Source: Sipunculus nudus
Taxonomy: Eukaryota; Annelida; Sipuncula; Golfingiida; Sipunculidae
NCBI GenBank assembly: GCA_026874595.1
Contig: CM049317.1
Span: 73,683,118 to 73,747,117 of the forward strand
Length of the DNA stretch: 64,000 bases
Reading direction: 5' to 3'
In this document: positions 13,131 to 25,100 of the stretch, piece after piece
How the letters are laid out: each line of letters begins with the position of its first letter
Numbering within the stretch: the stretch's first letter is position 1
Translations under genes and position numbers: made by a program
The notes under the pieces: generated by a model
What the model saw: only the letters and a program-made list of their open reading frames with translations
What the model was told of the DNA's origin: nothing
Database searches by the model: none

Positions 13131-13382
13131 TCTAAAACAATCATTATGAATTTAATGACAAAGGTGTTCATTATTGACATATACTGTTGTAAGACATCAG
13201 GCCTACTAACCGTCAGCTATCAGTATTTGGACTGGCCCATTAATAGACCACCCCTATTGTAGAGTAGGCTGGCCTACAGCCGGGAATGTTCAGGCCTCGT
13301 CACTCTTCTGCGTGCACTTGAATGATGCAGATGTGGGCCCTTACGTCTGGTCGGCACTAGGTTTAGTCATTTAGACATGTTA

Positions 13383-13575
13383 AGGGGCTAAAGGATAATC
13401 GACATAAGGCGAAGTTCAGTAGCCTGCCGCGATCCTTCTAGCTCCCTGTTTATCACGTGTAACTATAAGATTGGCAGTATAATATAAAGGACAGATATTT
13501 CGGCAACTTGGTAATTTAAACCTAAAATTCTGTGTTGTTTTCTACTATCTGTGGGAAAGATCCTACACTGTGATA
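13383..13575 (+). repeat. SINE-like dispersed repeat, copy 2
   Basis: Its 3' half matches the copy at 14270-14590: ATTGGCAGTATA, then GGACAGATATTTCGGCAA, then TTAAACCTAAAATTCTGTGT. The 5' half is diverged. Confidence 0.55.
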
Positions 13576-14269
13576 CAATTTGTTTGGAATAGATACTGCT
13601 GCTTTGTTTTTATTTGTTGCAGGAGAAATACATGTTCTGCGTCCTGCACACGTGTACAAGTATGTTCAGCAGATCCACGTTATGGGGAATTCAGCCGATG
13701 TTGCTCAATAGCAGTGATCCTTACATATGTATTTAAAAATAATAACAGTAAATTTAAATAAATATGCAAATGGACTTGTCACCTTATTTAAGAGATTTTA
13801 AATTCTGCAGGCTCAGCGCCACAGCACATTGATTTAGAAGTCATGCTGTCATATATGTGACGATGCTGACACAGTGCTTTGGACATTATATAAAAAAAAC
13901 ATTTTGCACACATAAGTTTAGTTGCTATATTTTACTATGCATGTTTTGCATTCGTATGTTGGGATGAATTCATGATTATTTGATGTGTTTATTTGAACAA
14001 ACTTGACACCATAACAAATTGGGGATGGGGAACACATTACAAATTAATGGTAATAATTGATAAATACTGCCAGATCAAAAGGCTTTTCCTGGTAATATTA
14101 ACTGTCCGGCCAGGATGTATCAACAAAAGGTTCCAGTGCATTTCCATCCAGTTTCTTTGTAACCCTGACAGTAATGGAATAACCTTTAGTAAAAACAAAA
14201 ACAAAACAAAAAGTCTCCCTTTTCCTTAACCGAAGAGGGAATGAAGTGAACTCACCCATTCACAGCCAG

Positions 14270-14590
14270 TGGGTCTTATCACTTTACTATTATACTTATA
14301 GCTTGCGGGTCTCGGGTGCAGACCTCGCCCTTTGGCCCGTGGGTAAGTCACTTAGAGAGTAGCTAGGGTCTCTGAGTACGTATCAGGGGATGGAATTTGT
14401 TAAACATCGATGAAGAAGAGTAACCGGCAACCCTCCATATCTTTAGTAAAGCGTACACCCCATGCATTGATTGGCAGTATACTGTTTTGCCAAATAAGTA
14501 ATAAGCATTCTAAATTTGGACAGACCTTTCGGCCATTTTGTGACGTTAAACATTAATTCTTGTGTTGTTGTGTTGAACCAGCACCATGTA
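14270..14590 (+). repeat. SINE-like dispersed repeat, most complete copy
   Basis: It has a GC-richer head (GCGGGTCTCGGGTGCAGACC near 14307) that could be a diverged tRNA-type promoter, a middle with GAGTAACCGGCAACCCTC, and a tail with ATTGGCAGTATACTG, GGACAGACCTTTCGGCCATT and TGACGTTAAAC. The tail recurs in three other copies between 12.9 and 19.5 kb. No intact A and B boxes were identified, so the SINE class is inference. Confidence 0.5.
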
Positions 14591-14969
14591 ATTTTGTTAA
14601 ATGTTTCTCTCACCTTCATCCCTTCATATTTTTATAATTGTATCAGTGAAAATACACTAAACTTTGTTGTTTTTATTTTAACTATTAAAAAATTTGAACA
14701 CATTTTATCTTCTCTCTGCAAGAAGCCTCTCATGGTAAGATTGGACAGGAATTGTCACGAACTTTAAATTGCTAGTCCATTGTTCTTGGATGGGCAAAAT
14801 CTGGATAATATTTGTTTGCTTAGTGCGTAGCGGGAGCGTACGCAAGTTATTTGATCGTCCATGATTCATGATATACTACTAGCTGGCAGGCCGGTTTGTC
14901 AGAGCAAGCTTCTCTGGATGAAGCAAAGAAATACCCTGCCTTAGAGGAAGATACCATGCAGGGGCGTCA

Positions 14970-15057
14970 ATATAGGGGAGGGGGGTTATAAATCCCCCCC
15001 CCCACTTTTTGCTAAGGGGGGATGGTCAATGTAATCCCCCCTCCCCCCCCCCCCCAC
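14970..15057. repeat. Poly-C / poly-G low-complexity patch
   Basis: Runs of G (GGGGAGGGGGG, AGGGGGGATGG) alternate with runs of 9-14 C and can pair with each other. There is no coding content. Confidence 0.8.
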
Positions 15058-15251
15058 TATTGAGAGAATTATACATGTATTTATATATTGCAAATGAAAA
15101 TATTAATAAATAGAATTATATACTTTGGTTTCATATGTGAGTTTACTGTGAAAAATATCTAAACGTAGTTTTGAATCAACTTATATACTGGAAACATAAT
15201 ATCTTATTTTCTAAAACCTTATACTTAATTGCAAATTTTTTTTAATTTGAT

Positions 15252-15252
<1 letters not shown>

Positions 15253-15305
<53 letters not shown>

Positions 15306-15311
15306 TATATA
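15253..15311. repeat. (AT)n microsatellite
   Basis: About 29 AT dinucleotides in an uninterrupted run, flanked by similar AT-rich sequence. Confidence 0.95.
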
Positions 15312-15645
15312 TTTGAAATGTGTCATACAGGCACTTATATATTTAAAATGTGTCATACAGACGATATGTGTGTGTGTGCAAGTCACCCCCCCCCCTCCGG
15401 ATGATAAATTGACGCAACTGGAAGATACGCATAGACAGAGTGGAATCAGCTGCTTTTTATCCGCTGGCTCAGGAGAATATGATATGTGATGATAGACGGT
15501 CCTATTTGCCATCTGTAACATCTCGTAAACGGCTTATGCGGCAATTGTTTGAACCGTCGTTGTGGTTTTAAAAAAGCAGGTCTAACTAGAAAACTGTTGG
15601 TCCCAATTCATATCTCGAAAATCCACCATAGTTTATTTCTTTAGT

Positions 15646-16610
15646 AAGCAAGGTTGAAAAAAAATCCATGATTTTTTAAAAATAAACAAAATAAATCGGA
15701 TATAGGATTATTTTGATTTTAATAAGATTTATTTGATTTAAATCGATTTTTATGAATTTTCCTAAACTACCCCGAAAATATAATGGGAAAATTTTTTTTT
15801 TTTCATTTAAAAAGCATATGTTTACATCCACATTATACTGTTGATCTGACTATAATTAGCTATCTCATATTACCTTAAGCCTTCACCTGACTTACAAATT
15901 TAATTAATTAGATTTCAATTAATTTATTCATAACACATTCACAATTTTTTAGACAAACTTCAAAATAAAGAAATCCAAACAATATAAATTGTTCAGCAGA
16001 CTATGGGGACAAAAAAAAGAAGAAACAATGACCCATGAAAACTATGAGCCACACTCTGGAAAACCTTAAATCATAATGTGGCCTAAATCAACTATACTTT
16101 CACTAGTTCATGTTTTGTTTATAAAGTAAAACACAGGTTTCTCAGCTATTCTGAGTCCAGCCTGTTCCTGAATTTTGAAACTGAATGAAGCAAAATGTTG
16201 ATCATACCCTTTCTAGTACACCATCCTTGGAAGACCCAGTACCAATCATCTTTTTACAAAATCATATTGGCAGATTTTGATATTATGATTTAAATCAAAA
16301 TAAATCTTTTATTTACTTCATGATTTGTTTGACCCTGGTCAATAGGGGCTATAGCGGTTTATGCACTGTTTAAACAACTTCTGTTGTGCAATATAAAGTA
16401 CACTGACACGGGTACTGGCTCCAAAGAGTTGTGAAAATATGTCTTAAATCAGATTAGTATCTAAATTAAATGGCCCATTTCAACTACCTTGATGAGAATA
16501 TGTTTTACATGATTTACATTTGTTCTTTCTAGAACACAAATAAATCAAAATTTAAAAAAATCATGTTTTTTTTTTTTGCTCTGATTTTAATCATGATTTT
16601 AATCAACCAA
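15646..16610. mobile_element. Possible DNA-transposon remnant with AT-rich inverted ends
   Basis: The left end (GGTTGAAAAAAAATCCATGA) resembles the reverse complement of the right end (GGTTGATTAAAATCATGATT). Both tips are rich in ATGATTTTAA/TTAAATC palindromes. The interior has no coding capacity. The AT richness makes chance similarity possible, so confidence is low. Confidence 0.35.
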
Positions 16611-18392
16611 ACCAGCGTGTATGCGTTGACTGACATTTGCAAAAGAAAGAAGAAAAACGCCCCATGTAGTCTCCTGGTAAAGTTTTTTCTGAGGTATTGA
16701 GCCATGTAATCGTATGCGAGGGGATTTTACATATAATTATTACAACCCCGTGCAGGTTTGTTATGATATAAAGGTTCACGAACTTTGACCTGACCTTTCT
16801 TAACCAAAGCGAGGTCAACATGGCTGCGCCCATGTGCATGATTCCGGCCAAGTCTGAGTGACAGATCTCTAGCCAGTTTTGACTGAGAACAAAATAGTAT
16901 TGGGTACAGCGCTGTCTGCTTGTCGAGAGTTTATGTAAAATTCAGGTTAGTTCATTAATGACTAGCAGGTAAACTGTCAACCCTCAGTTACCGTTACTTC
17001 TGTTTATCATTACAAATAAACGTTAGCAAATTTTATTTCGGAATTTGTATTGCCCGCCCTGCTGGACCAGAATTCTTTGAGTCCACTGACATACCTCCCA
17101 GTGTAAAAATTGTTGACGGACAAGGGCTTTACATGCATAAGTTTAAACATTTTATCACTGTAATATATCCCAATGTGTATTATAATCATTAATTATCCTG
17201 CACAATTGTAAAAACTCAAATTATTTGAACATAGTCCTGGGTATATTATTTTCACATTTTTCCGAGTGTTAAGACCTCCCTCCATAGACAATATTCTTTT
17301 ACATTATAATGCATGTATGTTAAGAAATAATTGTCACACAGTCATAGTGTTTTATAGCCCATTAGAATGGAATCCTCAATTACTGGTTATTAAATGATTG
17401 ACGCATTTTGGCAAACAGATATACAAACATTAAAAAAATAAACTGTTCTGTCAACGTCGATGGCTAAGTGTTTCAATATATTTTGGCTGTTATAATATTT
17501 GAGTTTTGATTCCGACATTTTAAAGGAAAAATATTGTGGATTCAGAATTGTTTGTTGGGTTTTATTTTTGTTTAATTCTTGGATGGCATTTATCCACTGA
17601 ACTGAAAACCCCACGATATTTTGGAAAAGTATAAAGAGATATACCCACACATTTTCACCAAAGTTTCAGATAAGTGAACTTATATTTTATTCCTTGTGCC
17701 ATAGAGACCTATCACTTGTGCCAACCGTGTTAAACCTATATTTAGCTTAATGAGTAGTCATGTAAAACTTGTAAACATTTGATGTATTTCATATACATAA
17801 ATGATTGATCTTTGGCTTATTTTCAGGTCTGTTTACATATAAATTTTGATACAAGGCCTAAGAAATAACAATTAATCCACGATAGTTTTAACCCCATGAA
17901 TAGTACTAATTTCATGAATCATATCAATACCATGAAATTTTAAACCCACTTTTTTTTCTGAATCCAGTATTTTCCACTTTCCAGTGCATACTTGAATATG
18001 TGGTGTCAACTTCCACCATCAGTGTATTTTATTCAATTACATGTCATCATTAAGACTTTAAGATTTTTATTTATGGATACTGTGGTTGGCTTCATATTCA
18101 ACACCATTAAATTTTTGCAATTTTTATCTTTTCAGTGTTTTGCAAAGGTTCCATTTTTGCGATCTTACCAAACAATATCTAGTAATTATCTACACAAATG
18201 ATATCCATTATTGAAGTAATAATTTAACTAGCGCACACAATCTTAACAATTTGATATAAAACATGGAAAACATAAGGAATACTAATACTTGTTCATAATT
18301 GGCAGATAATACAAAATGTCTTATATTATTTATACTATCAATCTTTGGTTTACAGATAGCATAAAATGTATGTCCCTGTTTATAAAATCAGT
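16611..18392. other. Intergenic / upstream of YEATS2, no gene supported
   Basis: A reverse-strand open frame at 16603-16851 (82 codons) has no recognisable features. Promoter elements for YEATS2 could lie here, but none can be assigned. Confidence 0.45.
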
Positions 18393-18898
18393 CTTAAAGG
18401 GGCCCAATCACCTTTAAAGCATATTGAGTTAACACAAAAAATAGCTTGTTCCCTTTAAAATAAGTATGTTCCTGCCAAAATATTGCCCTGAAACTGTTTG
18501 CTTTCTCCTGTAAACAAATGTTAAAAACAGTGGACCGGGCGCGATGAAAGGTGTCAACAGAAACACAGCGCGTGGGGCCGTGTGCATCGCTGGGCCAAAA
18601 TAGGTGTCAATCAGGAAATGTCCGGCCTGACTTAGCCCAAAAAAAGTAATACAGGTTTCTGCTGGCTAATACACAGCATGCTGCCCCTCTTAATCGGACC
18701 TCCGGTCACGTGGCCTTGTTATGGTAAACAGACCAAATACCAACACGCAGAGCCTTAACATGGTGTTAAACAGTGGTATGTGAGGAAAAGAGACCATGTG
18801 CTGGGATGGTATTGCTAAGAACCATTTGTATAAAGCAAAACTGAACAGATAGTGTGAAAGAATAGCCATAATTTAGCTTCTGATTATGTCCCTTTAAG
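18393..18898. mobile_element. 506 bp MITE with CTTAAAGGG terminal inverted repeats
   Basis: The left end is CTTAAAGGGGCCCAATCACC. The reverse complement of the right end is CTTAAAGGGACATAATCAGA (15 of 20 identical). There is no coding capacity. It ends 181 nt before the YEATS2 start codon, so it sits in the 5' UTR, a 5' UTR intron or the promoter. Confidence 0.6.
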
Positions 18899-19079
18899 TT
18901 TCAACTTTATGGATAAAATGCCAATAAGGCATAAAGGTCTGATCATGCGGGTAGTTGGGGCATATTCATGGAGATTTTATCTTTGTTATAATTTCTCTTG
19001 TGTGAATATTGTGTATTCGAAACCCTCACAAACAAAAAGCCAAACACAGTATTGTGTATTATGTTATTGTGTTAATAGG

Positions 19080-19188
19080 ATGGCAGAGGAGAGCAGTGGA
19101 CAGAAACACAAATTGGATGACCAGGATCCAGACTACGATGTCATTCCAGAAAGACAGGAGAAGAGGAAGAAGGTATTAGAGAATGATG
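19080..19188 (+). CDS. YEATS2: YEATS2 exon 1 (first coding)
   Basis: It encodes 36 residues starting MAEESSGQ, including DPDYD, conserved near the N terminus of YEATS2. The donor is GTGAGT at 19189. An acceptor-like TTGTGTTAATAG ends at 19078, one base before the ATG, suggesting a separate 5' UTR exon upstream. The open frame continues upstream, but that part has no similarity to the family, so the ATG at 19080 is preferred. Confidence 0.85.
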
Positions 19189-22100
19189 GTGAGTCAGGTT
19201 TTAAGGTATCCCATTTGTTGGTAGGCAATGTACACCCCTATAGAGACATTGAGCTCTTCCACCAGGGAATCTGATGAGCAGGTTAGAAAACTGAGGGGAA
19301 TGCAGTTAGATTCCAGACATGTAAGGGAACGGAAGACATTATGCGACAGCAAAGCTAGTAGAAGCAATCCTCTAAGACGCTTCCCGTAGACTGGCAGTAT
19401 ACTATCATTTGGCATACTAAACCATTCAAATTCAGACACACCTTTTGACCATTTTAGTGGACTTAAAACCCTAGATATCTAGATGTTGTATATTATTTGG
19501 GGTAAAATCCTACAAGGTAATAAAAAATACAGCAAGTCAGCCAAATACCAGAGTGCTGTCATCATTTGTAACTGAGCATCATTTGTATGACTATTCTAAA
19601 ATGACAAAATCAGAACTAAATGATTAAAATTCCAGGAAGGATAAACTGTGTATACAGTGAAAGATTTTGGGTGTGAGAGTGATATTGGAATAGAGAAATG
19701 TCCATAATAGGGAGGTGTCCATACTGTAGAGGTACCCTTAACAGAGTAGTGTCTGTAATATAGAGGTGCTTGTAATGGAGAGGCATCTATAGTAAAGAGG
19801 TGTCTGTAACAGAATACAAATCAAGGTTATAAAAAAATTAAAGTATGTGTCAATACCAATGAGATGATGGTCTCAAAGGACTCTATGTGCAATACACCTC
19901 ATAATGGACACTGATACAGATATGAATGTAGATAAGTTTAAAATGATAAAATATAAGTAGTGTCCACTTGTCCAGACATGTATACAGTGCTGTAGCGGAC
20001 AATATCAGAACTCTTTCTGTATACTTCCACATGCAATGACATATATAGCTGTGTACAGAATTTTTCACAATGACATTTGACAAAGGACCCCAACTATCAA
20101 GTATATTTAATATATTATTATCATATTACTTAGAAATTAAAAGGCCATGATTCTTGTCCATCTGAGCATATATACATACTGATATCTATCTGGCTAGCCT
20201 TTTCATGGCCCATATACCGTATGTTAAATATTGAATAAATGATAAAAAGTTTTATTTAATAATTATTGTATCAAATATAAATTGAGCTTAGCTGACATGC
20301 TGTACGACTTGAAATCACAATAATACATATTTTAAATGTACTTTAGCCCACTTAATCACGCATAAAATACAACTTTAGCCATACAGTGGAGGCAAGATGA
20401 ACATATCAATGGAAACACACTTCAGGTATCCGTTTCCATGTCAGGACTGCATAAGTGGAAACACAGCTTAAGGAACAGATTGTTAAAATGTAATATGTCT
20501 CACAGCACCAACAGTTCTTTGTTTTATTTTGTTTTAGCCAAGGAATCCACCAAGAGGAAAATTGAACAAATTATCCAGGCGGAGTTTGACAAAGAGATTT
20601 CCAGTAAAGAGAGAGAAATCCACCAAATTGATTCAGTAAGTGTTTAAACAGCATACACTTTTATTAAGCTCTAGGTCTCACATAGATACAGGAACACTAA
20701 ATCATTTTTGCTTCCATATCTGTTCAGTAGTCTGTCTAAAGTCTATACTCATTTCCTAACTTGCCTTACAAACATAAATTAATCACATTTTACAGTTATA
20801 TTTAAATTTGATTCTAACATATGATTATAGTTATTTAGTTAACACCTTTTGTTTTAACATTTGTTAAATAAGGTTCTTAACTTGTAAACAGCACTTGTCT
20901 TTGGCATGTGTGGACATTTATGAGAACTGATTCAAATATACTGGTTAATATGAAATATATAAACTTTGATTTGCAGACCCCTGTCCAGTCAGTTGTAAAT
21001 AAAACATATTATTTAACCAAATGCCATGGAGCAAAAATAAAAAAAAATGTAGACTAGTTCCCTGCAATGGTGTTGCAGGTAGTGCCAGGTTCATGTAAAT
21101 GGATGTTGATGCAGTGATTCATTATGACAATGTCTTTATCTTTACCTTTTACAAAGGTAGTATGTGGGATTTAAGCTGCCCCTATTTTAAGAGTAACCAA
21201 ATGTCTATCTTTAATTAGTTTACTGGATTATGAGGAAGAAGGTTGTTGCAGTTGCCAGTGCATGTGTTGATATTCCATTTGTCTGAATGACACCAAGGCA
21301 AGACTAATTACTTCTCTCAGGTGTGAACCTGGGCATTCCTATCCCTCTGAAGTATCCCTCAGAATAATGGACAATTTGATACAAAAGCTGAAGTATCTGA
21401 ACAACTAATGCAGAGATCACCATGATTCTTTGCATGGGTATTGATTATGGAGTGTTTCATCAGTTTCTGCAGACTGGTGGTGCCACCTATATTTTATTCA
21501 ATTTTTCGAATTTTTTTCATTTTTTTTTAGACCTTTAAGGATGCTGTCATCTGTTAACGTGGCACAAATTGTGACAACTGGACCCAGAATCTTCATTCTT
21601 GTCATGCAAGGAGGCCCATGAAAAGTGTTTGTGGAAACCTGAAATTAGGTCTCTGTTACCCATATCCTTCAAGCTATAGGACTCCGAAGTATCCCTCAGA
21701 ATAATGGAAAATTTGATACAAAAGCTGAAGTATCTGAACAACTAATGCAGAGATCACCATGATTCTTTGCATGGATATTGACCATTAAGTGTTTTTATTA
21801 GTTTCTGCAGACTGGTGGAGCCACCTGTATTTTTTTTAAAGTTTACGCATTTTTCTCTATTTTTGAGATATATAAATACAGACACAATCTTGGCCTGTTG
21901 GTAATCTGTTTGATGCTTCAGTTGAATGGGTATGTACTACCATTCAGATCATAAAATTTCCTTTTGCAAATCTCTTCCCAGTCAGCTGAGCGTCATGACC
22001 CATGGGTAACTTGTCTTGACAGTAAATGGCAGATGACGCAATTGCTCATTTGTATGGCTAGGCCCGCATGCTTTGGCCTCGCACCGAAACCTGCTCGAGC

Positions 22101-25100
22101 CAAAGCGATATATGCATTATACCTCACCAGTGTTCATGCGAATAAACTGCTCAGTTGTTTTATTACGTAAACATAATTGTGAGCTGTTTCTGTATTAATG
22201 AGAATTTTCTCTGTTAAAGTTTATACGCCAGAGTAAGCCAACCAAAAATTTTCCCTTATTGGGCCTATTATAGCCCATCCCGCCTCGATCCCATGTATCT
22301 AGGTCACACTTCAGCTACCTGTAATCACATTTTCTTCTGGCGTCAGCCATGATGGACGTGTGATCCCGCGCTGCGAGATTCGTCCACTGTTGGGTTTGTA
22401 CGGTCGAGTTTGCCAACTGACTGTAAGTTGTGTTTCTTTTCCCTTGCCCGCCATGGAGAACCCCACTTATTGTGTCTCTTGTGGTTCAGTAATCCCGGTT
22501 TGGGATTCCCACCCCACTTGTTTCCATTGCCGCACCAACAATGACTCCTGCCGTGGTCCGGCGGATCCTTGTTTTTATTGCCAAACCTTGACTTCAGACA
22601 AGTGGGCTTTGTTCCAGGATTGGACTCATTCCCCTGTAGTTGGGGGTTCCCCCTCCATGCTTCCTTTGTCTGGCCCCGTGGTTGTCTCCGGGGGGAGGGG
22701 GGGGAGCCTACCCTGGGTGACCGCAACACGGCCGTGTTGCGTTCCCCGTCCATTCCCGCCGGTCCTGTCTCCTCACCAGTAGTTTCGACAGTTAAGTCGT
22801 TGCTTTTCATTCCCGCAAACGGAAATCTTCCCCTGTTCCCGCGGCCTCCCGTTCTGACGGCCCGTCTGCTTATTCCATATTACATAAATTGTCTCGTTTT
22901 TGCTCGTCACTTATGTCAGATCTAGACGATTCGTCTAGACCCGAATCCGTCTGCCCGGCGCCCTCGCCGGCGCCCCCGGTGCTTTCTCCCTGGCCGTTCT
23001 CTTCGCCCCCGGGCTCCTTGCCAGATTCCTTCATTATCCCCGGGGCCGTCCTGCTGGTTCGCCCGGACTTTCCTGGTGTGCAGGTAAGTGCGTCGGTCCC
23101 TCCTGCCTCCGTTTCGGTGCAGCCGGCCTCGCCTCCGGTTACTCCGTCTGCCGCTGTTCCTGCCCGGCCGGCCGGCTCCATATTTCAGTTACCATCTGCT
23201 GTGCTGCCTGCGGCTCCGGTTCTTGTGCCTTCCCGGATTGTCCCTGATGCTGCCCGATCCCCGGCTTCCTGTTTCCAGCCTCCGGTCGTTCCGGCTCAGC
23301 GGGTCTCTCTGGATCCCCCTTCCCAGGGTTCTCCAGAGTCCCCGACTTCTCAATCAGCCGATCCCGCCCTGGCACAAGATCAGTGGTCGGAGATCGCGCT
23401 TCAACGCCAGGCTACCTCCACCTAGGATGCCCACCCTAGTGGTCCGAAGTTCCGTAGGTTACAACTTCGGTCTTCCTCTGCGTCGGTGGCTGATTCTTTT
23501 TTGAATCCTGCCGCCCTTCAATCGCCTTCCTCGGCGCCCGCCGTGTGTATGGAATTTACCGACCACACGGTGGATCTCTTACGCGAGCACCAAGCTGTGG
23601 TCTCAGGGTCTCGCTCTACTACTACTGGGGCCCCGCTTCCGCCGGGTTCTGCTAAACCATGGTCCCCCGGTACCCTCTGGAATTCACGTGGGTACCAGGC
23701 TACCTGCTTCGATCGCCTGCTACCTTTTCCTGATCACCCAGATATTCCGTCTGCTCTGATGTGGCTTGAGTCCGGCCTTGAACAGCCTTTCGCGGACGGT
23801 AAGTCTTTATTTCCATCGTCTGTTCAGTTTTCCGATCGTCACTTGTCGGATCTGGAGGGGCTTGGCCGGCAAGCGGCCGGTATGGTTAACGACTTGCAGG
23901 CTGTTACTAGCCTGCTCGCCGTATCTCCAGACACGCTCCACTAAACAACATCTGGCAGGCTTCTGCCCATACTTGCGCTGAGTTGCAACAGGTCGTTTGG
24001 CGCCTGCATTCAGTCCTTAAAGCACTTAAAGCCGGAGCTACTCAGGCGGAGTTAACCGAGCTGTCTTAGCCTTTTACTGGTTCCGTGCTGTTTGGCGGCC
24101 ATTTACGGCCTCTTTTTGACCGCGCCTTGGAGCACTCGGGTCCTCAGGCCCGCCTCCCCTCAGCCTCTATTGCGCCTCGGCCATCTTTCCGCGTCCCACG
24201 CCCTCGGCCTTCGGTTGCGGCTCCCGCTCAGCCGCGGCGCGCTCCTGCTCAGTCTTCTCGTCCTTCCAGCCGTTCCAGCCGTTCTCAGCCTTTTCGTGGT
24301 CGTTCCTCCAAACGAGGTTCGACCAAGAAATGACTCATTTGTTCCGGTCGGCGCTCGTCTAAGCGCCCATTTTCCTGCGTGGGCGGGTATCACCTCACAT
24401 CGGTTAATTCTCAGCACCATTAAGTTCGGGTCCGTCTTACGTTTTTGCACGCCCCTCCCGTCACCCTGCACCCGTTCTTCACTCCGCCTCCGTCCGATCC
24501 TGCCAAGCGCCTCGCTTTGGAGGAGGCCATTCAATCTATGATAGACAAATGGGCGATTTTCGAGGTTTCCCCGTCCACCGTGGGGTTTTACTCTCGACTT
24601 TTTCTTGTTCCCAAACCGCATGGGCGCTGGCGCCCCATCATAGACCTGAAGTGCCTCAATTCGTTCATCTGTCCGCCCCCGTTTCGGATGTTCAATATCC
24701 ATGCTGTGCTCCGCATTGTTCGGTGGATGGATTGGGCGTTCAAAATCGACCTTACGGATGCCTACTTTCACGTTCTGATCCATCCATCGTCTCAACCGTT
24801 TCTTTGCTTCGCGTATCAGAACCGCGTTTTTCAATTCCGAGCCCTCCCGTTCGGGATCAACGTGGCCCCCTGGATTTTTACCATGCTGGTTCATACAGTC
24901 ACCCGATATCTCCATGCCCAGGGCATTTCTGTGCTCCCTTATCTGGACGATTGGCTATTCCATGCGGCCGATCCCTCCCTATTACTGTCTCATCGTTCCC
25001 GGGTTCTCACTTTACTTCGGAACCTTGGCTTTCTTGTCAATGCGGAGAAATCTCTTCTCACTCCCACCCAGTCCCTCCAATTTCTGGGTGTCATGCTCGA

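Noticed and set aside
18909-19079. Upstream in-frame extension of YEATS2 exon 1
   Set aside because: The frame is open, but its translation is unlike any YEATS2 N terminus, and an acceptor-like AG lies one base before the ATG at 19080.
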